A stretch of DNA of 64,000 nt, taken from contig NZ_JH815225.1 of NCBI RefSeq assembly GCF_000238095.2, positions 1,527,160 to 1,591,159 on the forward strand, written 5' to 3'. Below the pieces are notes generated by a model. It ran no database searches, had not been told where the DNA came from, and worked only from the letters and a program-made list of their open reading frames with translations. The DNA comes from Peptoanaerobacter stomatis. GTDB taxonomy: Bacteria; Bacillota; Clostridia; Peptostreptococcales; Filifactoraceae. Below, one piece after another: positions 27,032-34,699 of the stretch. Numbering within the stretch: the stretch's first letter is position 1; each line of letters begins with the position of its first letter. The position numbers were made by a program, and so were the translations under genes.

Positions 27032-27529
27032 ATGAAATCAAAAAAAATCACCTTAATATTAATGATATTTTACTTGATAGCATTGATATGGGTAATTATT
27101 TTTAAGTTAGAATTTTCTATTAAGGAATTACCACAAATAAGGAATATAAACTTAATCCCTTTTAATCAGCCTGCTATAGTAAATGGTAAAGCGGATATAA
27201 GTGAGATTGTTTTAAATGTCTTGGCATTTATTCCATATGGACTGTTTATACATATTTTAATGGATGAAAAATCCATACTAAAAAAACTTTTGATTATTTT
27301 TGCTACAAGCTTCATATTTGAGTTAATACAATATATTTTTGCTATTGGAGCAAGTGATATTACAGACATTATTTCAAATACATCCGGAGGTATTATAGGA
27401 GTTGTTTTTTCTATGTTTATGGAAAAACTCTTAAGAGAAAACTGGATAAAATATATAAATATTGTAAGCACTATTTGTGCAATTATATTAACAGCAATGT
27501 GTGTAATTTTACTTTTGGCTAATATCTAA
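27032..27529 (+). CDS. VanZ family membrane protein
   Basis: 165 residues with about five hydrophobic segments. VanZ pattern: NINLIPFNQ after the first helix, NVLAFIPYGLFI, then FELIQYIFAIGASDITDIISNTSGGIIG with the conserved E-Q and D-x-x-D-x-x-x-N residues. In vancomycin clusters VanZ gives teicoplanin resistance, but there is no van operon here and most VanZ-like genes have no known role. GGGAGGG precedes the ATG. First gene of an all-plus accessory block. Confidence 0.88.
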   Translation: MKSKKITLILMIFYLIALIWVIIFKLEFSIKELPQIRNINLIPFNQPAIVNGKADISEIVLNVLAFIPYGLFIHILMDEKSILKKLLIIFATSFIFELIQYIFAIGASDITDIISNTSGGIIGVVFSMFMEKLLRENWIKYINIVSTICAIILTAMCVILLLANI

Positions 27530-27556
27530 ATTTGAAATTGTGGGAGTATAATCAAA

Positions 27557-28477
27557 ATGAAAGAAATTGAAAATTTTTGTAAAATAGCATTGGTTCAAGC
27601 TGAGCCTGTTTTGTTCAATAAAACGGAATCACTTAAAAAGGCATTAAATTACATTAATGAATCTGCCGTTCACAATCCTGACTTGATTGTATTTCCGGAA
27701 TTGTTTATACCCGGATATCCTGTTGGGATGAACTTTGGATTCAGCATTGGTAAACGTACGCAAGCAGGCAGAAAAGACTGGAAAAGGTATTATGATGCTT
27801 CCATAGTTCCAGGTGATGACGAATTTAAAGAGCTTGCAGAAGCTGCCAAAAAATCAAAAGCATATATTAGCATCGGGTTTTCTGAAAGAGATGCAATTAG
27901 TGCAACTCTCTATAACAGCAATGTAATATTTGAGCCGAACGGTTCTTACAAAATACATCGCAAACTAAAACCAACAGGTTCCGAAAGAATGGTTTGGGGT
28001 GATGCAAATAAGGATTATTTCCCCATCACAGAAACACCTTGGGGACCAATCGGAAGTTTGATATGTTGGGAAAGTTATATGCCTCTTGCACGGGTGGCCT
28101 TATATAAAAAAGGCATTACAATTTATATTTCTCCTAATACAAACGATAACCCTGAATGGCAAGCAACAATTCAACACATTGCAATTGAAGGTAAATGCTA
28201 TTTTATCAATGCTGATATGATTATAAGAAAAACTTCGTATCCTTTAGATATAAATGAAAAGGACGTTGTAGCTCAATTACCTGAAATAGTATGCAGAGGC
28301 GGAAGTTGTATTATTGACCCCTATGGACATTACGTTACAGAACCGTTATGGGATAAGGAAGAAATTATTTTTGCAAAATTGGATATGAACTTACCTATTA
28401 CAAGTAAAATGGAGCATGATGCAATCGGCCATTATGCAAGACCGGATGTATTGGAACTCATAGTTAATGAGCGATAA
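27557..28477 (+). CDS. Nitrilase-type carbon-nitrogen hydrolase
   Basis: 306 residues. Catalytic triad: Glu48 in VFPELFIPGYP, Lys136 in IHRKLKPTG and Cys170 in LICWESYMPLAR. The CWE-x-YMPLAR context and the GSERMVWG segment place it with true nitrilases (branch 1) rather than amidases or NAD synthetase domains, so a nitrile substrate yielding acid and ammonia is the best guess. It starts 27 bases after the VanZ gene with GGGAG upstream, so the two may share a transcript. Confidence 0.9.
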   Translation: MKEIENFCKIALVQAEPVLFNKTESLKKALNYINESAVHNPDLIVFPELFIPGYPVGMNFGFSIGKRTQAGRKDWKRYYDASIVPGDDEFKELAEAAKKSKAYISIGFSERDAISATLYNSNVIFEPNGSYKIHRKLKPTGSERMVWGDANKDYFPITETPWGPIGSLICWESYMPLARVALYKKGITIYISPNTNDNPEWQATIQHIAIEGKCYFINADMIIRKTSYPLDINEKDVVAQLPEIVCRGGSCIIDPYGHYVTEPLWDKEEIIFAKLDMNLPITSKMEHDAIGHYARPDVLELIVNER

Positions 28478-28517
28478 TATAAAGACCTGTTTAAACACAT
28501 TTATAGAATAATAGTTA

Positions 28518-28633
28518 ATACTATTCTCCGATAAAACTATGGATAACCTATACAATTGTATAAGTTTAATATAAATAGTTTATCAGAAAGATTAACTATT
28601 ATGATTTTCCATTATTCTATAAGATTTTAGTAT
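28518..28633 (-). repeat. 116-bp MITE-like repeat (ATACTA family), copy D
   Basis: Read on the minus strand it begins ATACTAAAATCTTATAGAAT and ends GGAGAATAGTAT. Same length as copy C. It sits between the nitrilase and VOC genes. Confidence 0.78.
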
Positions 28634-28693
28634 AGCAATAAATCTCATTTTTTATTAAAATATATGTTCTTTTAATTAGGTAATGATATAAAT

Positions 28694-28713
28694 ATCTGCA
28701 AAGAAAGTAAATT
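28694..28713 (+). repeat. 20-bp exact repeat before the VOC gene
   Basis: ATCTGCAAAGAAAGTAAATT, repeated exactly at 30120-30139. In both places it is followed by AATTT, T, then GGAG (the ribosome site) and a start codon. Confidence 0.8.
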
Positions 28714-28734
28714 AAAATTTGTGGGAGGAATATT

Positions 28735-29124
28735 ATGAAATTCAATTCTTTAATACCGGAATTGGTAGTATCAGATATTGAGAAAACTAAAGAGTTTTAT
28801 GTGAATATTTTGAATTTTATAGTTGAGTATGAACGAGCGGAAAATAAATTTATCTTTCTTTCATTGGAAGATAATCAAATGATGTTTGAGCAAGATAATG
28901 GTTATTGGAATGTTGGCGAACTTGAATATCCATATGGTCGAGGAATTAATTTTGAAATGAAAGTCTCTGATGTAGAAGGTCTTTATAAACGAATTTTAGA
29001 CTTTCATATTAAACCATTTAGAGAAATGAATATAAACCATTATTGTAGCGGTGATGAAGATATTGTTCAAAAAGAATTTTTAATACAAGATCCAGATGGG
29101 TATCTTTTAAGATTCACAGATTAA
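28735..29124 (+). CDS. VOC superfamily protein (bleomycin-resistance/glyoxalase type)
   Basis: 129 residues, one VOC unit of two beta-alpha-beta-beta-beta modules. The N-terminal module opens IPELVVSDIEKTKEFYVNIL, and the C-terminal one ends FLIQDPDGYLLRFTD, both typical of bleomycin-binding proteins. The usual metal ligands of glyoxalase I cannot be mapped with confidence, so a ligand-binding or resistance role is as likely as an enzymatic one. GGGAGG precedes the ATG. It is preceded by the 20-bp repeat shared with the GNAT gene downstream. Confidence 0.85.
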   Translation: MKFNSLIPELVVSDIEKTKEFYVNILNFIVEYERAENKFIFLSLEDNQMMFEQDNGYWNVGELEYPYGRGINFEMKVSDVEGLYKRILDFHIKPFREMNINHYCSGDEDIVQKEFLIQDPDGYLLRFTD

Positions 29125-29227
29125 TAAATTTGAGGTTGCAAGGATAGAGTGAATCTATAAAGGCTTAATGAACATTAAATTGTGAAATTGGATAGAGAAA
29201 TTCCCTTCATTAATTAGAGGTGATTAC

Positions 29228-29926
29228 ATGAAACAAATTAATAAAATTATTCCGATATTAACAGTTATGCTATTGATGTTTTTTTTATTCGGATGCGGTA
29301 AACAAAAACATAAATTGAATTTTGACTCTTATGGTTTTGAAAGCAAAAAAAGTGAATATGCCTACGGAGATAAGGTAAAAGTATATTATACTATGATTGG
29401 TACAGACACAGATTATAATTTCTATCTTGATGATGAGAACATTGAGCTGAAACAAAGTTATGATGATAAACATGGATATATCTTAACTTTTACTATGCCT
29501 GACCATGATGTAACCTTAAATGTAAACTCTCATAACAACATGGTATATATTCCACAAATCAATGTCACTTTTGTAAACGAGGTAAACGAAGCAGATATTT
29601 GGATTATCCCTCAAACTGAAGAAAACACGAAGCCCACTTGGGATAATGCAACAATCAGTAAACTACCCGTAAATGAAGAAAAAGAAATCAGCTTGCAAGA
29701 AAACAGAGACGCTGAAAGCTGGATAATAAATATTATTGCAGGATATCAGTATTATTCTGTTTCAGATATTGCACTTAAAGAAGGATATACAATAATTTTC
29801 AAAACAGAAACAAAAGAATATAATGGCATTCAGCACAAGAATGAGTTTATTGAAATTCTGGATCAAAACGGTAATTTGTTATCTAAAAACGAAGATATTT
29901 TTATCGGTTCCTTGGGAGCTAAGTAA
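29228..29926 (+). CDS. Putative lipoprotein, unknown function
   Basis: 232 residues. The signal peptide ends in the lipobox FLFGC (Cys at about residue 23), so it is a membrane-anchored surface lipoprotein. The mature part is beta-rich: a first half with MPDHDVTLNV, an immunoglobulin-like edge pattern, and a second half with an NEADIWIIPQTEENTKPTW segment. I do not recognise a catalytic domain. GAGGTGA precedes the ATG. Located within the accessory block. Confidence 0.75.
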   Translation: MKQINKIIPILTVMLLMFFLFGCGKQKHKLNFDSYGFESKKSEYAYGDKVKVYYTMIGTDTDYNFYLDDENIELKQSYDDKHGYILTFTMPDHDVTLNVNSHNNMVYIPQINVTFVNEVNEADIWIIPQTEENTKPTWDNATISKLPVNEEKEISLQENRDAESWIINIIAGYQYYSVSDIALKEGYTIIFKTETKEYNGIQHKNEFIEILDQNGNLLSKNEDIFIGSLGAK

Positions 29927-29957
29927 GTGATTATAGAAAATTTATGGATTAAATTGA

Positions 29958-30083
29958 TTTAGAAGAGGAATTTATCCCGGATACCATATGAACCACAAGC
30001 ATTGGATTTCAGTAGTTTTGAATGAAACTTTATCCGATAACGAAGTGATGAAATTAATAGAAAACAGCTTTTCTTTGACTTAA
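29958..30083 (+). pseudogene. C-terminal fragment of a MmcQ/YjbR family protein
   Basis: Directly after an in-frame TGA the frame reads FRRGIYPGYHMNHKHW, then ISVVLNETLSDNEVMKLIEN, ending SFSLT. This is the characteristic tail of MmcQ/YjbR proteins (PGYHMNKKHW, then SDEE and a final helix). The N-terminal two thirds are missing. A shorter start at the ATG 29988 has no ribosome site. It is therefore a decayed or deletion-truncated gene. Confidence 0.75.
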
Positions 30084-30119
30084 TTAAATAACAAATTTTT
30101 TTAATAACAACAAATCCCC

Positions 30120-30139
30120 ATCTGCAAAGAAAGTAAATT
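30120..30139 (+). repeat. 20-bp exact repeat before the GNAT gene
   Basis: Second copy of ATCTGCAAAGAAAGTAAATT (first at 28694), again leading into AATTT, GGAG and an ATG. Confidence 0.8.
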
Positions 30140-30162
30140 CTAATTTATAGGAGAACATAGAT

Positions 30163-30663
30163 ATGAATATAGAATTAAGAAAGTGGTCAATTGAAGATAA
30201 AGAAGCGTTGATAAAAATGTGTAATTCAATTGATAGAAGTTTTTTATCTGATAGATTACCTAATCCATATACAAATGCATCTGCTGAGTGGTGGTTAAAC
30301 ATGGTAAAAGACAACGAAGGTAAAAAAGGTGTCTTTCGAGAGATTGTTGTTGATGGTGAAATTGTAGGAACGATATCTGTTGAACAAAAAGACGATGTAT
30401 ATCGAAAGGATTCTGAAATTGGTTATTATTTATTGCAGGAAGTATATTCAAAAGGCATTATGAGTGAAGCAGTAAGACAGATTTGTGAAATTGCATTTGA
30501 AACATTAGACATTATTCATATTACAGGACTTGTATATGAACCAAATATCGCATCAAGAAAAGTATTAGAAAGAAATGGCTTTTTACTTGAAGGGAAAATG
30601 GAAAAAGCCGTTATTAAGAACAACAATATATTCGATTTATGCATTTATGGAAAAGTAAGATAA
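30163..30663 (+). CDS. GNAT family N-acetyltransferase (RimJ/RimL-like)
   Basis: 166 residues. The acetyl-CoA fold is seen in IVGTISVEQKDDVYRKDSEIGYYL (beta 4) and the C-terminal region ASRKVLERNGFLLEGKMEKAV, typical of the RimJ/RimL and SpeG-like branch. The pyrophosphate loop (expected Q/R-x-x-G-x-A/G) is replaced by LQEVYSKGIMSEAVRQ. Acceptor substrate unknown. GGAG precedes the ATG. Part of the all-plus accessory block. Confidence 0.88.
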   Translation: MNIELRKWSIEDKEALIKMCNSIDRSFLSDRLPNPYTNASAEWWLNMVKDNEGKKGVFREIVVDGEIVGTISVEQKDDVYRKDSEIGYYLLQEVYSKGIMSEAVRQICEIAFETLDIIHITGLVYEPNIASRKVLERNGFLLEGKMEKAVIKNNNIFDLCIYGKVR

Positions 30664-30748
30664 ATTTCAATTTGTAAAAGCACTAATGTATAAGATTGCT
30701 CATATCTGTTTGGATATTGACGTTATGAAAATATTGATGGAGATGGTT

Positions 30749-31147
30749 ATGAAAAAAATCTGGAATAGCTGGCTAAAAGAGGCTGTATTTATTTACAGTA
30801 TTATCTATACAATTACAACAATTGTTAATAGTATAGCATATCTTATTCAGGGAATTAGATATGATCCAAGTGGTAATTGGCATGAACTCACAAGAGCATT
30901 GATTGTTCTTATTGGTGTTATTGCATATGAACTGGCGAGACATATGCCTATAAAAAATATATTTCTCAGAACAGTGATTGTATATGTAGTTACTTTAGCG
31001 TGTGCATTTTTTACCGTATGGTCAACTCAGTTTGTTGAGCCACTTGCAAAAAGTGCTTATAAAGATATTTTTATAAATTATACAGGTTTATTTATAGTTA
31101 TTACTATAATAATAGTGATATTTCAAAAGATAAAGCATAAAAAATAA
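30749..31147 (+). CDS. Small four-helix membrane protein (DUF6608-like)
   Basis: 132 residues from the ATG at 30749, which has GGAG 6 bases upstream; a longer frame from 30686 exists but has no such site. Four hydrophobic segments lie at about 9-31, 45-63, 75-94 and 106-125, with a basic C-terminus KIKHKK. It resembles small Firmicute membrane proteins I recall as DUF6608. Function unknown. It closes the accessory block. Confidence 0.7.
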   Translation: MKKIWNSWLKEAVFIYSIIYTITTIVNSIAYLIQGIRYDPSGNWHELTRALIVLIGVIAYELARHMPIKNIFLRTVIVYVVTLACAFFTVWSTQFVEPLAKSAYKDIFINYTGLFIVITIIIVIFQKIKHKK

Positions 31148-31791
31148 ACATAATATAAACTTGATCAGATAATTTTAATTTTGTTACTTATATAAATAAT
31201 CATACAAGTTCATATTTTCAGATAAAGATAATTTTATAGATTTACCCAACTTTGTCAGACTTTACTTCTATACAATTCACATATCTACAAGCTTACACTC
31301 ATTGATTTTTAGATTGTATACATTTCTGTTCAAAATCTATATTAAAATTAATACCGTTCTTTAAAAATTATCTATGTGTAATTTAGATAGAAGTATCAAA
31401 TACATTATAAAAACAGTATAAATAAGAGTGTATTTAAAAATATATAAAAACAAATCTATACTTTTTTTATATATTTTTAAAAAAATGGTGTTTAATCTTT
31501 TTTTATTGGGTATAGATGTTTTATAATGAGTATTTACAAACAATAAGTCAAACCTATTTATGATGAACAAATCTTTTATTGAATTAATATAGAGCATATA
31601 TTATAAATATTAAAAGCTATATAAAAATTTTTAAATATTTATGAATTGTGAGATTTTAATTTGATAATATAAGTTTACCGGTTTATTTTTAACTTAAATA
31701 ACCATATATGTTGATATTTGGCTTATTATAATATATACTACAATATATTGTACAATTTTGTATATGAAAATAATATTTTTAGGAGGTTACT
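31148..31791. other. Long AT-rich intergenic region
   Basis: 644 bases without a credible gene. It contains an imperfect AT-only inverted repeat around 31433-31493 (TTTAAAAATATATAAAAA against TTTTTTATATATTTTTAAA). A 78-codon minus-strand frame has no ribosome site and low complexity. The promoter of the superoxide reductase gene should lie near the right end. Confidence 0.45.
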
Positions 31792-32166
31792 ATGTCAGTA
31801 TTAGGTCAATTAATTCAAACAGGAGATTGGAAAGGTGAAAAACACGTTCCAGCTATAACTGCTCCTCAAACAGTAAAAGCAGGAGAAGTAGCAGAAGTTA
31901 AAGTCTGTATCGGTCAAGAAATAGCACATCCTAACACATTGGAGCACCATATCTCTTGGATAAAACTATTATTCGTTCCTTCAGGTGGAAAATTACCTGT
32001 AGAACTTGCTCACAGCGAATTTTCTGCTAACGGAGAATTGGAAATATTCACTTCCCCTTCTTTAGTAGCAAATGTTAAACTTCCAAAAAGCGGAACACTT
32101 GTGGCTGTAAGCTACTGCAATATCCATGGTTTATGGGAAAGCAGTGTAGAAATAACTGTTGAATAA
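31792..32166 (+). CDS. Superoxide reductase (class II, desulfoferrodoxin/neelaredoxin family)
   Basis: 124 residues, the iron centre II domain only; the N-terminal desulforedoxin domain is absent. Iron ligands map to His18 (EKHVP), His46 (AHPN), His52 (LEHH), Cys109 and His112 (CNIHG); Glu16 and Lys17 are the catalytic-loop residues. It reduces superoxide to peroxide without forming oxygen, using electrons normally supplied by rubredoxin. The only rubredoxin in this window is the domain of the fusion at 56177. GGAGG is 6 bases before the ATG; a strong terminator follows, so it is monocistronic. Confidence 0.93.
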   Translation: MSVLGQLIQTGDWKGEKHVPAITAPQTVKAGEVAEVKVCIGQEIAHPNTLEHHISWIKLLFVPSGGKLPVELAHSEFSANGELEIFTSPSLVANVKLPKSGTLVAVSYCNIHGLWESSVEITVE

Positions 32167-32175
32167 TATTTGTAC

Positions 32176-32207
32176 AAAAAAATACCACCTTCTTAGGTGG
32201 TATTTTT
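32176..32207 (+). terminator. Terminator after the superoxide reductase gene
   Basis: AAAATACCACCT pairs with AGGTGGTATTTT across a TTCT loop; the second arm ends in a T-run. Confidence 0.92.
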
Positions 32208-32252
32208 CTAATAGTATATTGTAAAGCATTTAAGGGGTAAATGAAAATCCTA

Positions 32253-32420
32253 TTAAAAGCTGTAACTGTATCTTCTTTTGTATATTATTTTTTCGACATA
32301 TCTCTCAAAAGTCTTTGAATTTATCTTAATCACTTTTACACACATGAAAGGTATTGCCATCAATAGCTTCTTTTTTAGAAATGTTGGTTTTTTTATCGTT
32401 ATACTTTTAATTTTTTGCAT
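32253..32420 (-). CDS. Possible small basic protein, 55 residues
   Basis: Frame beginning MQKIKSITIKKPTFLKKKLL and ending YSYSF, with MAIPFMCVKVIKIN then SKTFERYVEKIIYKRR between. The residue mix (alternating hydrophobic/basic, amphipathic helix possible) looks more like a protein than the surrounding AT-rich noise. AAAGGA lies about 11 bases upstream of the ATG, a rather long spacing. No family recognised. It could be a small regulatory protein or a chance frame. Confidence 0.35.
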   Translation of the reverse strand: MQKIKSITIKKPTFLKKKLLMAIPFMCVKVIKINSKTFERYVEKIIYKRRYSYSF

Positions 32421-32557
32421 CTCAACGGTTATCCTTTCTTATAATTATTGATTGTCTTAATTATACAACCTCCCTCTTAAATTATTCTTAAAATAAAAAT
32501 ATTTATATTATAAAAAATATAGTATTTACAGATAATTGATACTTATAATCAACACTA

Positions 32558-32670
32558 ATACTAAAACCTGTTAAAAACCATATAAAATTAAAAATAATTA
32601 GGTCAATCACGAAGTCTAAAAAACAAATCATATATAAAAAATACATACTACTTTAAATAGATAATAGTAT
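32558..32670 (+). repeat. Probable ATACTA-family element, diverged
   Basis: 113-bp stretch starting ATACTAAAACCTGTT and ending AGATAATAGTAT. Length and both termini match the MITE-like family, but the interior is unlike the other copies. Confidence 0.4.
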
Positions 32671-32766
32671 AATTACAAGCACACTATAAGCTTATACTTA
32701 AAAATTCATGTTTTTTAAACAACAAACTATACAAAGTTTAAATATTTTATAATATATTTATCTGTA

Positions 32767-33309
32767 TTATTTGTTTTTACAATTCTTTTGATGTGCTTTA
32801 AGTTTTTTTATCGCCCAATCATAATGGCTTGATGTACTGCTCACAAAGTATGAACCCAATGTAGTACCGCCTGTCCATTTATATACACCTTTTGAAAACA
32901 ACTCTTCATTTGTAAATTTTTTTGCCAATTCCAATACTTCATTATGCGATTTATTCAGCATATCTTTTGCATCTTTTAAAGAAGTATCCTGATGTTTTTT
33001 CCAAAATTCCACATTCATATCGCCATAGCTTTTCCAGTTGTACGGCTTTGGTAAAAATGGCTTTGCTTTGCCATTTTGATTTGCATTTACCCAATTTAAT
33101 ATGAGTTGATGCCATTCATAAAGATGAATTAAAATATCTCTAAGGTTTTTATCTCTTTTCCAGTGAGCCTCTTTCTTTTTTTCGTCTTTTGAAAAATCAA
33201 AGGGTGCATTTAACTCTTCATCTGTCAGATTTGAAATAAGTAAATTAAGTTTTTTATAATTTTCGCTTGCAGCGCTTATCAAATCATCTTTTGTTGTAGG
33301 TCTTGGCAT
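32767..33309 (-). CDS. ClbS/DfsB family four-helix-bundle protein
   Basis: 180 residues matching the DinB-like ClbS/DfsB family (DUF1706): PRPTTKDDLISAASENYKKL at the N-terminus, LRDILIHLYEWHQLILNW with the conserved HxxxWH-like helix, FLPKPYNWKSY and the C-terminal KWTGGTTLGSYFVSSTSSHYDWA. ClbS hydrolyses the genotoxin colibactin to protect its producer; most homologues have no tested substrate. GGAGG precedes the ATG. It follows 14 bases after a GyrI-like gene, itself a small-molecule-binding fold, so a detoxification pair is possible. Confidence 0.88.
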   Translation of the reverse strand: MPRPTTKDDLISAASENYKKLNLLISNLTDEELNAPFDFSKDEKKKEAHWKRDKNLRDILIHLYEWHQLILNWVNANQNGKAKPFLPKPYNWKSYGDMNVEFWKKHQDTSLKDAKDMLNKSHNEVLELAKKFTNEELFSKGVYKWTGGTTLGSYFVSSTSSHYDWAIKKLKAHQKNCKNK

Positions 33310-33323
33310 AGTAAAATATCCTC

Positions 33324-33954
33324 CTATATTACAAAATATCTCAATATTGTTTTCAACTTGTCTTCAGCTGTCCTGTTTTTATTGCTTAAATATATTTCTT
33401 TATGTGAATTACAAACTCTTTTTAATCCTGCTTCACTTGCAAATTTATCCATTTTTTCAAAAGATTTTACTTCGTTATCATAACTCCCTACATGTAAAAT
33501 TTGAAGGGCTTTTCCACCTTTTAATTCATCAAATACTATTTCGTCATATAAAACATTCGGCTTTTTCTTTTTTACATTTTGTAATGCCTGCGTAAATATA
33601 TCCTGTGTTATAAAATCAGGCTGTTTTATCATGATATTGTATTTTAACTTACTCTTATCCTTTTTATCCTCTTCCCATTCTTCCCATATTCCTTCTAAAG
33701 GATAAACAGTAAAATCTGTAATATTTTCATCATCTTCATTTTTCATCATCTTCATTTTTCATCATAGACTTAAATAATATCTTTATACCATAAGCAAGGG
33801 AATAAAGTGCAGACACTCTGTTTGAAAAGTCTTCCATATTCGGATTGCCTTGTCCTTGTATCATTATAAATTTTTGACTTGGAACATCTACTACTTCCGC
33901 TTTTTGCTTAACGCCGTAGATATTTTTTTCAATTTTTTTCCATTCGTATTTCAT
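33324..33954 (-). pseudogene. GyrI-like small-molecule-binding protein, split by a 16-bp tandem duplication
   Basis: Two overlapping frames encode one GyrI-like protein (about 205 residues when joined). The first part starts at the ATG 33954 (GAGGA upstream): KYEWKKIEKNIYGVKQK, then QKFIMIQGQGNPNMEDFSNR. The second continues DFTVYPLEGIWEEWE, then KQPDFITQDIF, HVGSYDNEVKSFEKM and a final LKTILRYFVI. The break falls exactly on a 16-bp direct repeat (33734-33765). Removing one unit restores a single frame reading KSMMKNEDDENITDFTVYPL. Currently translation would stop after about 72 residues. The rest of the protein is undamaged, so this looks recent or reversible. Folds of this type bind drugs or act as transcription effector domains. 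Confidence 0.85.
33734..33765. repeat. 16-bp tandem repeat, two units plus a partial third
   Basis: CTTCATTTTTCATCAT at 33734-33749 and again at 33750-33765; the partial TTTCATCAT precedes them at 33725-33733. Unit length 16 is not a multiple of three, so gain or loss of a unit switches the reading frame of the GyrI-like gene. Confidence 0.95.
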
Positions 33955-34048
33955 CTCAATTTTCCTCTTCAAATTTTTGTATTGAACAGTTAATAAATTA
34001 TTTTATATCTACAAATCTATAATAAAAATATGTAAAAATATCCGCTGA

Positions 34049-34070
34049 ATAACACGAACATTCGTATTAT
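34049..34070. promoter_or_regulatory. Palindrome upstream of the GyrI-like gene
   Basis: ATAACACGAA, CA, TTCGTATTAT: 10-bp arms matching at 9 of 10. It lies about 95 bases before the GyrI-like start. The core CGAACATTCG recalls a Gram-positive LexA box but deviates at several consensus positions, so the regulator is unknown. Confidence 0.45.
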
Positions 34071-34158
34071 GTAAATCAATTAAATACTATTTATGAACTT
34101 CTAATATAAATTATATATCATTCTTAATATATAAGTATTAGAATATGATTAAAAAGCT

Positions 34159-34199
34159 AAAAAGTTTCTACAAAAGCAAAACAATGCAGAAACTTTTTT
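34159..34199 (-). terminator. Terminator of ridA
   Basis: AAAAAGTTTCT pairs with AGAAACTTTTT around a 19-base loop; on the minus strand the second arm ends in a T-run. Confidence 0.75.
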
Positions 34200-34233
34200 A
34201 TTATTAATATTGAATTTTAATACTTGTTTATAT

Positions 34234-34611
34234 CTATTTAACTGCCATAACTTCTATTTCCAATATACCGTCTTTTGGAAGTTTTGCAACTTGTACGGCT
34301 GATCTTGCAGGTGGTTCGCTTGTAAAGAATGTAGCATATACTTCATTCATAGCTGCAAAATCATTTATATCTCTTAAAAATACTGTTGTTTTTACAACTT
34401 TATCCATTGATGTTCCTGCTGCTTCCAATATAGCTTTGCAGTTTTCAAGACTTTGTTTAGTAGCCTCTTTTATATCTGTTTTTAATTCTCCTGTTGCAGG
34501 ATCTAATGGTAGTTGACCTGAAGTTATAACCAATTCTCCGCTAAAAGCCATTCCTTGTGAATATGGTCCGATTGCTCCAGGTGCATTTTTTGTTTCAAGA
34601 ACTTTTTTCAT
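34234..34611 (-). CDS. ridA: RidA family reactive intermediate deaminase
   Basis: 125 residues. It hydrolyses reactive enamines and imines such as 2-aminoacrylate released by pyridoxal enzymes. Family marks: APGAIGPYSQGM at the start, SGQLPLDPATGEL, catalytic Arg in PPARSAVQVAKLPKDG and the terminal EIEVMAVK. Length is standard; a trimer is expected. AGGAG precedes the ATG. Monocistronic. Confidence 0.95.
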   Translation of the reverse strand: MKKVLETKNAPGAIGPYSQGMAFSGELVITSGQLPLDPATGELKTDIKEATKQSLENCKAILEAAGTSMDKVVKTTVFLRDINDFAAMNEVYATFFTSEPPARSAVQVAKLPKDGILEIEVMAVK

Positions 34612-34699
34612 GATATCCTCCTAAATAAATGTTTTATGGTTTTATTATATCACATTTTAAATTTAAAAAAAAGGTTTTACTATATTTTTTTGTCGTATA

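Noticed and set aside
31361-31597. 78-codon minus-strand frame
   Set aside because: No ribosome site and low-complexity composition in an AT-rich gap.
34049-34070. LexA (SOS) box upstream of the GyrI-like gene
   Set aside because: CGAACATTCG is similar to the core, but several consensus positions differ; kept only as an unassigned palindrome.
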